From contig NZ_QKZL01000001.1 of assembly GCF_003253995.1 (NCBI RefSeq), positions 124,001 to 188,000 on the forward strand: DNA of 64,000 nucleotides, read 5' to 3'. Below are positions 1 to 9,116 of this stretch, piece by piece. The stretch comes from Palleronia aestuarii (GTDB taxonomy: Bacteria; Pseudomonadota; Alphaproteobacteria; Rhodobacterales; Rhodobacteraceae). The notes under the pieces are model-generated. The model searched no databases. It had not been told where the DNA came from and saw nothing but the letters and a program-made list of their open reading frames with translations. The position numbers and the translations under genes were made by a program. Positions within the stretch are counted from its first letter, which is position 1, and every line of letters begins with the position of its first letter.

Positions 1-336
1 GACCTGCTCGGGCAGGGGGAGTTGCACGAGGATCCCGTGGACGGCCGGATCGACATTGAGCTGTCGCACGAGGTCGAGGAGGTCGGCCTGGGAAACCGTC
101 GCGTCCAGCCGGTGTTCGAAGGACGCCATGCCGGCCTCCCGGGTCTGCTTGCCCTTCATCCGGACATAGACCTGGCTCGCCGGATCCTCGCCCACGAGAA
201 CGACGGCAAGGCCCGGGACAATGCCGTGATCCGCCGCGAGGCGGGAGACGTGGTCGGCCACACGGGTCCGGATCGTGGCGGCGAAAGCCTTTCCGTCGAG
301 AAGGATGGCCTCTCCGGCCGCTTCCGATTGCGTCAT
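1..336 (-). CDS. folD: FolD, methylenetetrahydrofolate dehydrogenase/cyclohydrolase, 5' part only
   Basis: This is the N-terminal 112 residues of the bifunctional enzyme that interconverts 5,10-methylene-THF, methenyl-THF and 10-formyl-THF in the cytosol. The remainder lies left of the window. The reverse-strand translation starts [19 protein letters not shown] and contains the family landmarks [18 protein letters not shown], an R[10 protein letters not shown] stretch that includes the active-site Tyr/Lys region, and [10 protein letters not shown], the substrate-pocket motif. Start: the ATG at 336 has GGAG nine bases upstream. An in-frame ATG at 351 would add five residues and has no better ribosome site. 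FolD supplies one-carbon units to purine synthesis, matching purD and purA elsewhere in the window, although it is not in an operon with them here. Confidence 0.93.
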   Translation of the reverse strand, partial: MTQSEAAGEAILLDGKAFAATIRTRVADHVSRLAADHGIVPGLAVVLVGEDPASQVYVRMKGKQTREAGMASFEHRLDATVSQADLLDLVRQLNVDPAVHGILVQLPLPEQV

Positions 337-466
337 GCGTGCGCTCTCCATGGCGGAACTCTCCGTGCCAATGCCCGTCATGCGCGGCCTATACCAAGGT
401 GCGTCCGGACGCATCGGGGATTTTGCGACGGATCGGTGCGCGGAACCGGCCGAGCCGGGACCCAAT

Positions 467-1177
467 TCAGACGGCGTGCCGCCGGGTCGCACGCCGCGCC
501 GTCGTGGATGGCGGGGCAGGTCGCGGCACCGGTACCTTGCACGGTCTCTGACCCGTCAGCACCGCGCAGGCCCCAAGGTGCATCAGATCCGCGAGGGGCG
601 AGGCGGTCCAGTCGAGCCCGCCCGTATAGGTACCGTAAGCGGGCATGATAATCCGGTTTGCATCATGGAGAAAACAGCGCCGCGACACGACACGGCCGCC
701 AAGTGCGAGCCGCGCCTTCGGATGGTAATGGCCCGAAATCTCCGGCACCCGGTCGCCTGCGATGTGGCGGAACCCGAGCGGGCCGAGCACCGCCTCTTCT
801 GCCACCCTCCCGCCGAGGTCACGCGGGGCGGGATCGTGGTTGCCGGTGATCCAGATCCAGTCCCGTCCGCATTGCATCGCGTCGATCGTCTCGATCTCCG
901 CCGGCCCGATCCCGGCGCGGGCGGCGTCGTCGTCGAGCGAATCGCCCAGGCAGATGATGCGGGCCGGATCGGTCGCTCGGATATCGGCCTCGAGCCGCAG
1001 GAGCGTGTCGCGCGTCTCGTAGGGAGGCAGGATCGCGCCGCCGCGTCGCGCCAGCCGTTCCGCTTTCCCGAGATGCAGGTCGGAGACGACGAGCAGGGCT
1101 TTTTCCGGCCAGTGGAGCGCGCCCGATCCGAGCGCGCGGAGCGATTGGCCGGCCAGCGTGATGTCGCAGGAGTTCAT
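467..1177 (-). CDS. pdeM: PdeM, ligase-associated DNA damage response metallophosphoesterase
   Basis: This is a calcineurin-like metallophosphoesterase (about 236 residues) of the PdeM/MPE type, which is encoded with an Lhr-like helicase, an exonuclease and an ATP-dependent DNA ligase in many bacteria. The metal-binding signatures are all visible: D33-L-H35-L-G-K, GDS around residue 80, GNHD at 112-115, and GHYH at 149-152. The start was chosen at the ATG at 1177 ([10 protein letters not shown]), which matches the usual beginning of the family and has GGAA six bases upstream. The ATG at 1189 and a TTG at 1213 are longer alternatives. It lies 54 bp downstream of the helicase on the same strand, so the two are probably co-transcribed. 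Function is inferred from family and context. The C-terminal tail is basic and not conserved. Confidence 0.88.
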   Translation of the reverse strand: MNSCDITLAGQSLRALGSGALHWPEKALLVVSDLHLGKAERLARRGGAILPPYETRDTLLRLEADIRATDPARIICLGDSLDDDAARAGIGPAEIETIDAMQCGRDWIWITGNHDPAPRDLGGRVAEEAVLGPLGFRHIAGDRVPEISGHYHPKARLALGGRVVSRRCFLHDANRIIMPAYGTYTGGLDWTASPLADLMHLGACAVLTGQRPCKVPVPRPAPPSTTARRATRRHAV

Positions 1178-1231
1178 GGGATGTTCCATGCCAAAGCACG
1201 GGCCGGGACGCAAGATGCCGCGCCGCTCCGA

Positions 1232-3676
1232 TCAGGTCGGGACGCGCCAGCGCCGTGGCTCCGCCGCCGTGTCGATCGAGAGCCCTGCCGCCCCCATCAG
1301 CCGCTCCGCCTCTTCCGCGAGCAGGCGTTCGGTCGCGGCCCCGTCCACCGGTACGCGCCCCGCCTCGAGGAAAAGCGGCGCGGAGAGCGGCGTGATGCGC
1401 TTGAGGCGAAGGTGGTCGATGCGGCCCCGCGTGCGTGCGAGCATGTCCTCGATCCGCCCGAAATCGACGAGGCCCTTCAACGCCTCCTCCTTCGTTATGT
1501 CGAGGAGCAAGTGGCCGGGATCGTATTTCCGCAGCGTGTCGTAGAGGATGTCGGCGGAGAAGGTGGCCTGCTTGCCGGTCTTGCGTGCGCCGCGCGTCTG
1601 CCGGTCGATGAGGCCGGAGATGACCGCGGACTGCTTGAACGTCCGCTTCATCACCGCATTGCCCGCGAGCCATGTCTCGAACGCGTCGCGCAGGTTCTCC
1701 CCGTCAAGAAGCGGGGCGGGATCGGTGATGGGGTCGAGCCCCCAGATGAGCGTCGCGTAATCGGTCGCGACGAAGCCCATCGGATGCAGCCCCGCCTCCT
1801 CCATCCGTGCGGTCAGCAGAAGGCCGATCGTCTGCATCGCGTTGCGGCCCGCGAAACCGTAGATGCAGGTATGCTCACGCCCCTCGTGCGGAAAGCTCTC
1901 GATCAGCAGGCGGTCGGGCTCTGGCAGCTTCGAGCGCGCGCGCTGCAGATGCAGCCATTCGCGGGTCGCCTGCGGCAGTTCTGGCCAGTCCTCCTGCCCG
2001 AACATGCGCAGGATCCGCTCCGACAGCTGGATCGAGGTGCCGAACTTCATGCCGATATAGGTCGCGATCCTGGGCTCGCGGTCGGCGCGGCGGGTGACCT
2101 CGACCACCATCTCCCGCAAGCTCTCGTAGCGCACGACCTGGCCACCCATCAGGAACGTCTCCCCGGGCGTTAGGGTCGCTGCGAACCCCTCCTCCACCTC
2201 GCCCAGGGGTGCACCACCGCGATTGTGGCGCAGCCGGACCTTGAGGAGGTCGGTATCCATGATCGTGCCGATGTTCTGGCGGATGCGGAGGGCCCCACGC
2301 GGGTCGCGGAGCTGCCAGAGCCCGTCCCGCTCCACCAGACGCTGCCACTGGTCGTAGGCGCGGAGCGCGTAGCCGCCCGTCGCCACGAAATCGAGACAGG
2401 CATCGAACGATCCCCTCGTCAGGTCGGCATAGGCCCCGGTTGTCGTGACCTCGTCATAGAGCGCATCGGCGGTGAAAGGGCCGGAGGCGACGCAGATCGC
2501 GATGTGCTGGCAAAGGACGTCGCGTGGACCCGGCCCGCGCGGCGTGCCGTCGAGATCGCCTTCCCTGACGGCGGCGAGGGCGGCCACGCATTCGACGACC
2601 TCGAACCTGTTGGCGGGCACGACGATCGCCTTCGAGGGCGCGTTGTAGCGGTGATTCGCCCGCCCGATCCGCTGGACGAGGCGCTTGACGTGTTTCGGCG
2701 CGCCGATCTGGACGATCAGGTCGACATCGCCCCAGTCGATGCCGAGATCGAGCGTGCCGGTGCAAACGATGGCGCGCAATTCGCCTGCAATCATCGCGGC
2801 CTCGACCCGCTGGCGCTGCTCCCGCGCGAGCGAGCCGTGGTGGATGCCGATGGGCAACCCCTCCTCGTTCTGCAGCCACAATTCGTGGAAGAAGATCTCT
2901 GCCTGCGCGCGGGTGTTATGGAAGATGAGTGTCGTCTTGTGGCGGCGCACGAGGTCGAGCACGGCGGGGATCGCGTATTTCCCGCCGCCGCCCGACCAGG
3001 GCGGGGCCGCGTCTGTCTCGATCATCGCGATGTCGGGCGGGGGGCCGGGATCGGCGTACAGGATCGGGCAGGGATCGGGATGGCGCGCGAGATAGGCCGC
3101 GATGGCCGGGGGGTCGTCGACGGTCGCGGAGAGGCCTACGCGACGCAGGCCGGGGCGCAGGGCCTGCAGGCGGCTCAGTGCCAGCATGAGTTGGTCGCCG
3201 CGTTTGTTCTCCGCGAGCGCATGGATCTCGTCGACCACCACGCGAGAGAGGCCCGCGAAGATCCGCGGCGCATCCTCGTAACTTAAAAGAAGGGCGAGAC
3301 TCTCGGGCGTTGTGAGGAGGATATGCGGTGGATCGGCCCGCTGGCGCCTGCGCTGCGTGGGCGTCGTGTCGCCGGTGCGGTCCTCGATCCTGATCGGCAG
3401 GCCCATCTCCGCCACCGGTGCGAGGAGGTTGCGCTTGATGTCGGCGGCGAGCGCCTTCAGCGGCGAGACGTAGAGGGTGTGGAGGCCCTCATGCCCGCCC
3501 TCGGCAAGCTCCACGAGGGTGGGAAGGAAGCCCGCGAGCGTCTTGCCACCACCCGTGGGCGCGATGAGGAGGAGCGCGGGATCGTCCGCGCGCTCCAGCA
3601 TATCCACCTGATGGGGATGGACCGTCCAGCCGCGGGTGGCGAACCAGTCTCTGAAGCGCGGAGGAAGGGCCGTCAT
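1232..3676 (-). CDS. Ligase-associated DEXH-box helicase (Lhr-core type)
   Basis: This is an ATP-dependent superfamily 2 helicase of 814 residues, the usual size for the ligase-associated Lhr-like branch. Motif I is APTGGGKT at residues 39-46, motif II is DEIH at 149-152, and motif III is the SAT of VGLSATV. A second RecA domain carries the QRIGRANHR motif VI. A C-terminal domain rich in Arg and aromatic residues follows, as in Lhr proteins. The ATG at 3676 (MTALPPRFRDWF) fits the family; a TTG at 3712 would add twelve unconvincing residues. It is followed by pdeM, which supports a DNA-repair role. The ligase and exonuclease partners usually found alongside are not in this window. Confidence 0.9.
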   Translation of the reverse strand: MTALPPRFRDWFATRGWTVHPHQVDMLERADDPALLLIAPTGGGKTLAGFLPTLVELAEGGHEGLHTLYVSPLKALAADIKRNLLAPVAEMGLPIRIEDRTGDTTPTQRRRQRADPPHILLTTPESLALLLSYEDAPRIFAGLSRVVVDEIHALAENKRGDQLMLALSRLQALRPGLRRVGLSATVDDPPAIAAYLARHPDPCPILYADPGPPPDIAMIETDAAPPWSGGGGKYAIPAVLDLVRRHKTTLIFHNTRAQAEIFFHELWLQNEEGLPIGIHHGSLAREQRQRVEAAMIAGELRAIVCTGTLDLGIDWGDVDLIVQIGAPKHVKRLVQRIGRANHRYNAPSKAIVVPANRFEVVECVAALAAVREGDLDGTPRGPGPRDVLCQHIAICVASGPFTADALYDEVTTTGAYADLTRGSFDACLDFVATGGYALRAYDQWQRLVERDGLWQLRDPRGALRIRQNIGTIMDTDLLKVRLRHNRGGAPLGEVEEGFAATLTPGETFLMGGQVVRYESLREMVVEVTRRADREPRIATYIGMKFGTSIQLSERILRMFGQEDWPELPQATREWLHLQRARSKLPEPDRLLIESFPHEGREHTCIYGFAGRNAMQTIGLLLTARMEEAGLHPMGFVATDYATLIWGLDPITDPAPLLDGENLRDAFETWLAGNAVMKRTFKQSAVISGLIDRQTRGARKTGKQATFSADILYDTLRKYDPGHLLLDITKEEALKGLVDFGRIEDMLARTRGRIDHLRLKRITPLSAPLFLEAGRVPVDGAATERLLAEEAERLMGAAGLSIDTAAEPRRWRVPT

Positions 3677-3733
3677 GCGCGCGACATTGGCCCGGAGCGG
3701 GCGCCTTGCCAAGCCTTTCGCGCTGCTAAGGGG

Positions 3734-5041
3734 TCAGTGCGTGACCTCCGACTCTTCCACGAACATGTTGCTCCAGGCCCGGTCCGCGAGCTCGGGCGTC
3801 ATCTGATAGGGAATACCTTCGAAGTCGCAGATCGAGATCATCTGGTCGATCAGGAAGACCGGCTGGTAATTGGCATAGACGTTGTCGATCGTGGGATACT
3901 TGTTCTTCAGAAGATGCATCAGCGTCGCCTCGTCGAGCGGTATCTTCTTCTTCTTCGCAACGAGGGCGAAGATCTTCAGGAAATCCTGCTGGCTGGGCCC
4001 GTCGATGCGGATCTTATAGAAAATCCGGCGCAGTGCGGCGCGGTCGAAGATCTTGTTGGGATGGAAGTTGGTAGAAAAGATCACGAGCGTGTCGAAGGGC
4101 ACCTCGAACTTCTCGCCCGATTGCAGCGCCAGGATATCCTTCGATTCCTCGAGCGGCACGATCCAGCGGTTGATGATCGACTGGGGGTGATCCTCCTGCC
4201 GTCCGAGGTCGTCGACGATGAAGATCCCGCCCGTGGACTTGAGCTGCAGCGGCGCCTGGTAGGTGCGTGCATTCGCGTTGTAGGTCAGATCAAGCATCGG
4301 AAGCGAAAGCTCGCCCCCGGTAATGACCGCGGGCCGCTGGCACAGGATGTAGCGCGCGTCGAACCTTGCCGTCCGGCGCAGCGCGGCGGGATCGTCCGGC
4401 CGTATCTCCACGGCGCTGTGGACGACGGGATCGTAGACGGTGATGACCTGTCCCGCATACTCGATCGCGCGGGGCACGTAGATCTGGTCTCCGAGCGCAT
4501 CGCGAATCCCGTTCGAGATGGACGATTTACCGTTGCCCGGCGGGCCGTACATGAGGATCGAACGGCCCGATCCGACCGCGGGACCGAGATTGTCGATGAG
4601 CTTGTCGGGCAGGATCAGGTGACCCATCGCCGAGAGAAGCTGCTGTCGCGTGATCGCCGCGTTGCGGATGGATTGCCGCGCCACCTGCTCGCGGTAGACA
4701 TCGAGCGGGATCGGCAGGGCGCCGTAATATTCGGATTGCGAGAGTGCATCGAGGGCGCGCGCCTTGCCGGCTTCGGTGAGCTGGTAGCTCGCTTCGGCGC
4801 CGGAGCCCGCATGAAGCGTCCCCATCGCCTCCACGAGCTTTTCGCGCCGGGCAGCGTCGATGATTTCCTGCGTGAGTGCGGGCGGCAGGCAGAGCCGGGG
4901 GCCGAGTTCCGAGATGACGGCGGCGTTGCTGCGGAACATGGTCTTGAGAAGGATATCGCGCACCATGACCGGTAGCAGCCGCGTCTCCGCGAGCGTTCGG
5001 GGGACGGGCGGGGCAAGGACGGTGCTTGCTTCCATGTTCAT
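3734..5041 (-). CDS. AAA+ ATPase next to the Tad locus, function unknown
   Basis: This is a 435-residue predicted cytoplasmic ATPase. An N-terminal region (about 15-100) looks like a winged-helix fold. It is followed by an AAA+ module with Walker A GPPGNGKSS at 166-174, Walker B IFIVDDLG at 273-280, sensor-1 FSTN at 322-325, and an Arg-finger-like RRI near 338. The C terminus (390-435) is conserved-looking and acidic. Similar genes occur beside tad genes in related bacteria, as far as I recall, but no mechanism is established to my knowledge. It is separated from tadV by 122 bp that contain a terminator-like hairpin, so it is probably transcribed on its own or with the helicase 57 bp downstream. 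The start is the ATG at 5041; a second ATG two codons in is possible. Confidence 0.75.
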   Translation of the reverse strand: MNMEASTVLAPPVPRTLAETRLLPVMVRDILLKTMFRSNAAVISELGPRLCLPPALTQEIIDAARREKLVEAMGTLHAGSGAEASYQLTEAGKARALDALSQSEYYGALPIPLDVYREQVARQSIRNAAITRQQLLSAMGHLILPDKLIDNLGPAVGSGRSILMYGPPGNGKSSISNGIRDALGDQIYVPRAIEYAGQVITVYDPVVHSAVEIRPDDPAALRRTARFDARYILCQRPAVITGGELSLPMLDLTYNANARTYQAPLQLKSTGGIFIVDDLGRQEDHPQSIINRWIVPLEESKDILALQSGEKFEVPFDTLVIFSTNFHPNKIFDRAALRRIFYKIRIDGPSQQDFLKIFALVAKKKKIPLDEATLMHLLKNKYPTIDNVYANYQPVFLIDQMISICDFEGIPYQMTPELADRAWSNMFVEESEVTH

Positions 5042-5145
5042 CTTTTCGGGCCTTCACGTGATCTGACGGCGTTTCCGACGCGTCGTCGGGAACCGGGGCT
5101 CTGCCGATCGCAGCATGACCCATCCGGGTGGCCAAATCGTGAAGA

Positions 5146-5166
5146 TGACGAGGTCGAACCTCGTCA
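5146..5166 (-). terminator. Terminator-like hairpin at the end of the tad operon
   Basis: A perfect nine-base-pair stem (TGACGAGGT / ACCTCGTCA) with a three-base loop. On the minus strand it is followed by TCTTCACG. The first arm contains the stop codon of tadV. The downstream T-tract is weak, so this is a likely but not certain terminator. Confidence 0.55.
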
Positions 5167-5685
5167 GGACAGGGCCGCCAGCGCGAGATAGAGGACGAGC
5201 GTGGGGCCGAGCGCCAGTCCCATGGGGAATTTCGCGGAGCGCCAGCTCACCCATCCCGCCGTACGATTGCGGACATAGGGGATCGCGCGGGCGAGGCGGT
5301 GTGTCGCGAAGGCGGCGAGCAGCATCGTCGCAAGCAGCATCGCGACCGTCCCCGCATCGCCCGGCGCGACGAAAAGCGCGGCGGCGGCCATGAACTTCGC
5401 ATCGCCCGCGCCGAGCGCGCCGATGACGTTCAGCACGAAGCCGATGGACAGGACGATGGCGAGGCTCGCCCATCGCCAGCCCCAATCCGGCAACGGCAAC
5501 GCGATGGGCCCGAGGAGAACGAAGATTGCGACGAGGGCGAGCACCGCGGCATTCGGGATCTTCATCCGCGCCATGTCGCTCCAGGCGACCCAGAGACAGA
5601 TCGGCACGACCGGCAGCAGCAATATCCGTGCCGCGCCGTCGGACAGGTCGAGACCGGCCGCGAGGGCAGCGGCGGGTCCCAGCAT
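5164..5685 (-). CDS. tadV: TadV/CpaA-type prepilin peptidase (A24 family)
   Basis: This inner-membrane aspartic peptidase (173 residues) cleaves the leader of Flp-type prepilins. Both catalytic aspartates sit in the expected motifs: the WSDMARMKIPNA region near residue 37, and GAGDAKFMA near residue 92. About five hydrophobic segments span the sequence. The family is short compared with PilD because it lacks the N-methylase domain. It is the last gene of the Tad operon here, one base after the upstream TPR gene, and its stop codon lies inside a strong hairpin. Its expected substrate is the flp product encoded at 15237-15464. Confidence 0.9.
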   Translation of the reverse strand: MLGPAAALAAGLDLSDGAARILLLPVVPICLWVAWSDMARMKIPNAAVLALVAIFVLLGPIALPLPDWGWRWASLAIVLSIGFVLNVIGALGAGDAKFMAAAALFVAPGDAGTVAMLLATMLLAAFATHRLARAIPYVRNRTAGWVSWRSAKFPMGLALGPTLVLYLALAALS

Positions 5686-5686
5686 C

Positions 5687-6541
5687 TCAGTTGGCGACGT
5701 TCGCGTCGAGCGCGTCGAGGGCCCGGGCGGCCGCTTCGAAATGTTGCGGATGGGTCTCGACCGCCTCGCGCAGAAGCGACTGGCCGGTCGCGACGTCGCC
5801 CTGCTTTATCGCGGCGAGCGCCATCGTATGCAGGAGTTGCGCGCGTTCCGTCTGCGTGGTCCGTACCACGGGGAGAGTGTAGTTCCGCTGCGCGCCACGC
5901 GCGAGAACGAGGTTGTTCTTGGCCGTGAAGAGCCCCTCGTCATGGCTCAGGGCCTCGGCGAAGAGGCGTTCGGCGCCGGGATAATCGCCGCGACTGAGTT
6001 TCGAATAGCCCCAGTTGTTCAAGACGCTCGCCGGCGTCGTGGTGAGGCCCGCGGCCGTCTGGTAGAAGCTGTCGGCCTTGTCCCATTGCTGATTACCGTC
6101 CGCCACCATCGCCTCGAGCCGGTAGCGCTCATAGCTCTCGAAGGTGGGCGGAATGCTGTCGAGTTGTGTCTTGGCCGCGCTCCAGTCGCCGCTGCGGATG
6201 AGGGCATCGGCGTATTCCACCCGGTCGGCCGAGGTCGCGCCCGGCGAGGCAACGACCTGTCGCCAGACGGATGTGGCGCGCGCGGGCTGCTTCGCGCGGA
6301 CGAGGGCGGTGGCCAGCCCCCGGCGCAGATCCACGCGATCGGGATTTTCGGCGCTCGCTGTCTGGAAATACGCGACCGCTTCGTCCGGGTCGCCCGCGTC
6401 GAGCATGATTTCCGCAAGATTGGCGCTGTCTATGGCGTCGATGCTCTGCAAGGCGCGTTCGACCTCTGCCCGCTCCGAGCGTTCGGCACAGCCTGCCAGG
6501 GCCAGGCCGAGACAGGCCGACATGATGATGGGATGGCGCAT
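5687..6541 (-). CDS. tadD: TadD-like TPR lipoprotein
   Basis: The 284-residue protein begins with a short hydrophobic leader ending in the lipobox LALAGC (Cys about 18), so it is predicted to be a lipoprotein anchored in the periplasm. The rest is helical and alanine-rich with several tetratricopeptide repeats, for example around residues 50-85 and 155-200. TadD proteins of this type assist assembly or localisation of the outer-membrane secretin of Tad systems; that role is inferred from position and fold. It sits between another TPR lipoprotein (41 bp upstream) and tadV (1 bp downstream). Confidence 0.82.
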   Translation of the reverse strand: MRHPIIMSACLGLALAGCAERSERAEVERALQSIDAIDSANLAEIMLDAGDPDEAVAYFQTASAENPDRVDLRRGLATALVRAKQPARATSVWRQVVASPGATSADRVEYADALIRSGDWSAAKTQLDSIPPTFESYERYRLEAMVADGNQQWDKADSFYQTAAGLTTTPASVLNNWGYSKLSRGDYPGAERLFAEALSHDEGLFTAKNNLVLARGAQRNYTLPVVRTTQTERAQLLHTMALAAIKQGDVATGQSLLREAVETHPQHFEAAARALDALDANVAN

Positions 6542-6582
6542 GGCCGGTTCCTCGTTCCTGCTCCGCGATCGGGCCCCGCTTG

Positions 6583-7137
6583 TCAGTCCGTCCGTTGAAC
6601 GAGGTAATCGCCCCGTCCCCGCCGCACCAATGCGAAGCTCTCCTTATCAGGGAGAGGATAGGAGGAAACTTCCATCTTGGCGAGTGCCAAGGCGAGGTTC
6701 GCACGAAGCGTCTCGCTCACTCCGTCATCGGCGGCGACGGCCCGGCGGAAGACCCGGCTCGCCTCCGCGACCTCGCCCCGTTCCATCAGGACGACGCCGA
6801 GATTGTTCCAGGCCGGGGCGAAACCCTCATCCTGCGCCACGGCACGGCGCAGCAGCGCTTCTGCCTGACCGAGCCGACCCAAGCGCAGGTTGGCGGAGCC
6901 GAGCGCGGTGAGGACGTCGACGTCGAGTCCGCGTTCCGCCGCGCTGAGATAGAAGGACTGCAGTGCCAGCTCGTATTCCCGCGCCGCCATAAGACGGTGG
7001 CCGACCTCGAGCTGATCGACGGTTTCCGCGCGCCGATCGATCCCTCTGGGCGCGAAGGGGGAGGCGGGGTCCGGCCGGCTGCCCAGCGCGGCGCAGCCAG
7101 TCAGCAGGAGAAGTGCCGCGATCGCTATGGGCTGCAT
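6583..7137 (-). CDS. Second TPR lipoprotein of the Tad locus
   Basis: A 184-residue predicted lipoprotein with leader MQPIAIAALLLLTGC (lipobox LLTGC). It contains two to three TPR units, the clearest around residues 45-140, including an A-W-N-N-L-G-V-V-L segment. It lies 7 bp after tadC and 41 bp before tadD, so it belongs to the same operon. It probably acts with the tadD product as a scaffold or pilotin for the pilus apparatus. Which of the two TPR genes deserves the name tadD cannot be settled by reading. Confidence 0.8.
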   Translation of the reverse strand: MQPIAIAALLLLTGCAALGSRPDPASPFAPRGIDRRAETVDQLEVGHRLMAAREYELALQSFYLSAAERGLDVDVLTALGSANLRLGRLGQAEALLRRAVAQDEGFAPAWNNLGVVLMERGEVAEASRVFRRAVAADDGVSETLRANLALALAKMEVSSYPLPDKESFALVRRGRGDYLVQRTD

Positions 7138-7144
7138 GTCCCTC

Positions 7145-8128
7145 CTACTGGGACAATTCTCCCAGGGTTACCACGACGCCGTAGACCGACGGACCGAGCA
7201 GGATGATCAGGAGCGGCGGTACGGTCAGCATCATAGTGGCGAGCGTCATCTTCGTGGGCAAGGTGTTGGCCTTCTCCTCGGCGCGCATGACGCGCTTGTC
7301 GCGCATCTCGGCGGCATAGACCCTGAGCGCCTCGGCGATCGAGGTGCCGAAGGTCGCGGACTGGATCAGGACCGTGACGAAGTTCGAGATGTCCGTGACG
7401 CCCGCCCGCTCGGCCATGTCGCGAAGGACCGCCGTGCGGTCCTTGCCCGCCCTGATCTCGTTGGACACGATCTCGAACTCCTCCGCGAGCGCCGGGTAGC
7501 CCGCGCGGATCTCCTTGGCGACGCGGGCGATCGAATGGTCCATGGATTGCCCGGCCTCGACACAGACGAGCATCATGTCGAGGCTGTCGGGAAAGCCGTT
7601 GGCGATTTCCTCACGGCGCTGCTGGATGCGCTTCGTCACCCAGTAGCGGGGCGCCATGTAGCCGATGCCGCCCGGGACGAGTACCCACAGGATCATCGAT
7701 TGCGTCGTCATCGAACCGTTCGCGGAATCGAGAAGGGCGAAGACGAGCCCCGCAATCAAAAGACCGATCCCCAGCGAGAACTGGAAGAAGTGGAACATCA
7801 TCACGGCGTTCTTGCCGCGATAGCCCGCCTGGATCATCTTCAGCCGCGCCGCGGAATATTCCGCCTCGTCCTGCGGAACGAGAAAGCTCGAATACTTCTG
7901 CAGCGTCTCCTGCCTTGCGCCGCTGCCGGCCACCCGGAGACCCGGACCGCCCTCCGTTCGCGTGCTTTTCGCCTTCACCGTGGCGTGGAACTTGTCCATC
8001 GGATCGGGTCGGCGTTTCAGAAGCACCGAGAGCGAGACGGCGATCATGAGAAGACCCGCCATCCCCACCGCGAGGAGTGGTCCGAGCGGGCCGAAAAGTG
8101 CGGTCAGCATGTCCAGGATCGGCGTCAT
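7145..8128 (-). CDS. tadC: TadC, inner-membrane platform protein of the Tad pilus
   Basis: A 327-residue type II secretion F-family protein. An N-terminal membrane segment (about 10-30) is followed by a cytoplasmic stretch, two adjacent membrane helices around 105-150, the conserved T2SSF domain (about 170-290) with PDSLDMMLVCVEAGQS, and a last hydrophobic segment near the C terminus. With TadB it forms the platform on which the CpaF ATPase works. It follows tadB by 13 bp, so the two are co-transcribed. Confidence 0.92.
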   Translation of the reverse strand: MTPILDMLTALFGPLGPLLAVGMAGLLMIAVSLSVLLKRRPDPMDKFHATVKAKSTRTEGGPGLRVAGSGARQETLQKYSSFLVPQDEAEYSAARLKMIQAGYRGKNAVMMFHFFQFSLGIGLLIAGLVFALLDSANGSMTTQSMILWVLVPGGIGYMAPRYWVTKRIQQRREEIANGFPDSLDMMLVCVEAGQSMDHSIARVAKEIRAGYPALAEEFEIVSNEIRAGKDRTAVLRDMAERAGVTDISNFVTVLIQSATFGTSIAEALRVYAAEMRDKRVMRAEEKANTLPTKMTLATMMLTVPPLLIILLGPSVYGVVVTLGELSQ

Positions 8129-8141
8129 GATGGATTTTCCC

Positions 8142-9110
8142 TCAGACCTTGATGTTCACGAGCCGCTTCATGACGAACACGTTGACCACGAGAAAACCCG
8201 CGACGACGAGGCAGCCCGGGATGAAATAGGCGGTCTCCATTACCTCGTCGTAATAGTCGGGCTGGATGACGTTGATCATGACCAGCGCGCCGAACGGGAA
8301 GACCGACAGGAACATGCCCGACCACTTGGCCTCCGCCGTGATCGCCTTCACCCGGCGAAAGAGGCGGAACCGTGCCCGAATCACCTTCGCGAGCCCGGCC
8401 AGGACCTCGGCGAGGTTGCCGCCAGATTGGCTCTGGATCGTCACCGCCACCGCGAGGAAGCGCAGATCCTGCATGTCGAGACGTTCGGCCATCGCCGCGA
8501 GGGCTTCGCCCACGTCGCGTCCGTAGGAGCTCTCGTCGGCGATGATGCCGATCTCCGTGCCGAGCGGGTCGGGAATCTCGCGCGACACGGCGCTGAGAGC
8601 CGCCGAGAAAGGATGGCCGACCCGCAGCGAGCGGACCATGAGCTCCACCGCGTCGGGGAGCTGTTCCTCGATCAGCGACATGCGCTTCTTCGCCCGTCCA
8701 TTGACCCAAACGAAGACGGCGCCGACGCCCATCATGACCGAGACGCTCGCCCGGACCGCAAGCGCAGTTGAGGTCGCGACGGTCAGCGCGACATACGCGG
8801 CGGCGGCCAGTGCCGCCATCACCATGATGAGCTGCACCGGGGTGAACGCGATGTTGGCCTTCTGCGCCTTGGCGGCGAGCAGGGAATAGAGCGGGATTCC
8901 CTGAACCCGCATGTGCTGGCCCATCTCCTTGCGAAGCTGTTCGAGCACCTGTTCGCGCGCCTTGCCCTTCCGCAGCATGTCGATGCGGCGGCTCACCCGG
9001 TTGTCGCGGGCGATCGCGCGACCGAAGATCGTCAGGTAGAGCCCCTCGACGAGTAGCAGGACGGCGACGAAGATCGCGCCGTAGATCACGAATTCCACGT
9101 TGAGTGTCAT
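8142..9110 (-). CDS. tadB: TadB, inner-membrane platform protein of the Tad pilus
   Basis: A 322-residue T2SSF-family protein, paralogous to TadC. It has an N-terminal membrane helix (about 8-28), a pair near 90-130, the T2SSF core around 150-275 (LPDAVELMVRSLRVGHPF, then QSQSGGNLAEVLAGLAKVIR), and a C-terminal helix. It starts 6 bp after cpaF, indicating tight co-expression with its ATPase. Confidence 0.93.
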   Translation of the reverse strand: MTLNVEFVIYGAIFVAVLLLVEGLYLTIFGRAIARDNRVSRRIDMLRKGKAREQVLEQLRKEMGQHMRVQGIPLYSLLAAKAQKANIAFTPVQLIMVMAALAAAAYVALTVATSTALAVRASVSVMMGVGAVFVWVNGRAKKRMSLIEEQLPDAVELMVRSLRVGHPFSAALSAVSREIPDPLGTEIGIIADESSYGRDVGEALAAMAERLDMQDLRFLAVAVTIQSQSGGNLAEVLAGLAKVIRARFRLFRRVKAITAEAKWSGMFLSVFPFGALVMINVIQPDYYDEVMETAYFIPGCLVVAGFLVVNVFVMKRLVNIKV

Positions 9111-9116
9111 GCCCGC

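Noticed and set aside
275-2173. Very long open frames opposite real genes, for example 275-2173, 2225-3286, 3323-4975, 9186-10568, 12842-14263, 20379-21869 and 53515-55722
   Set aside because: They run antisense to clear genes, have Arg/Pro/Ala-rich unlikely compositions and no motifs. High GC creates such shadow frames.
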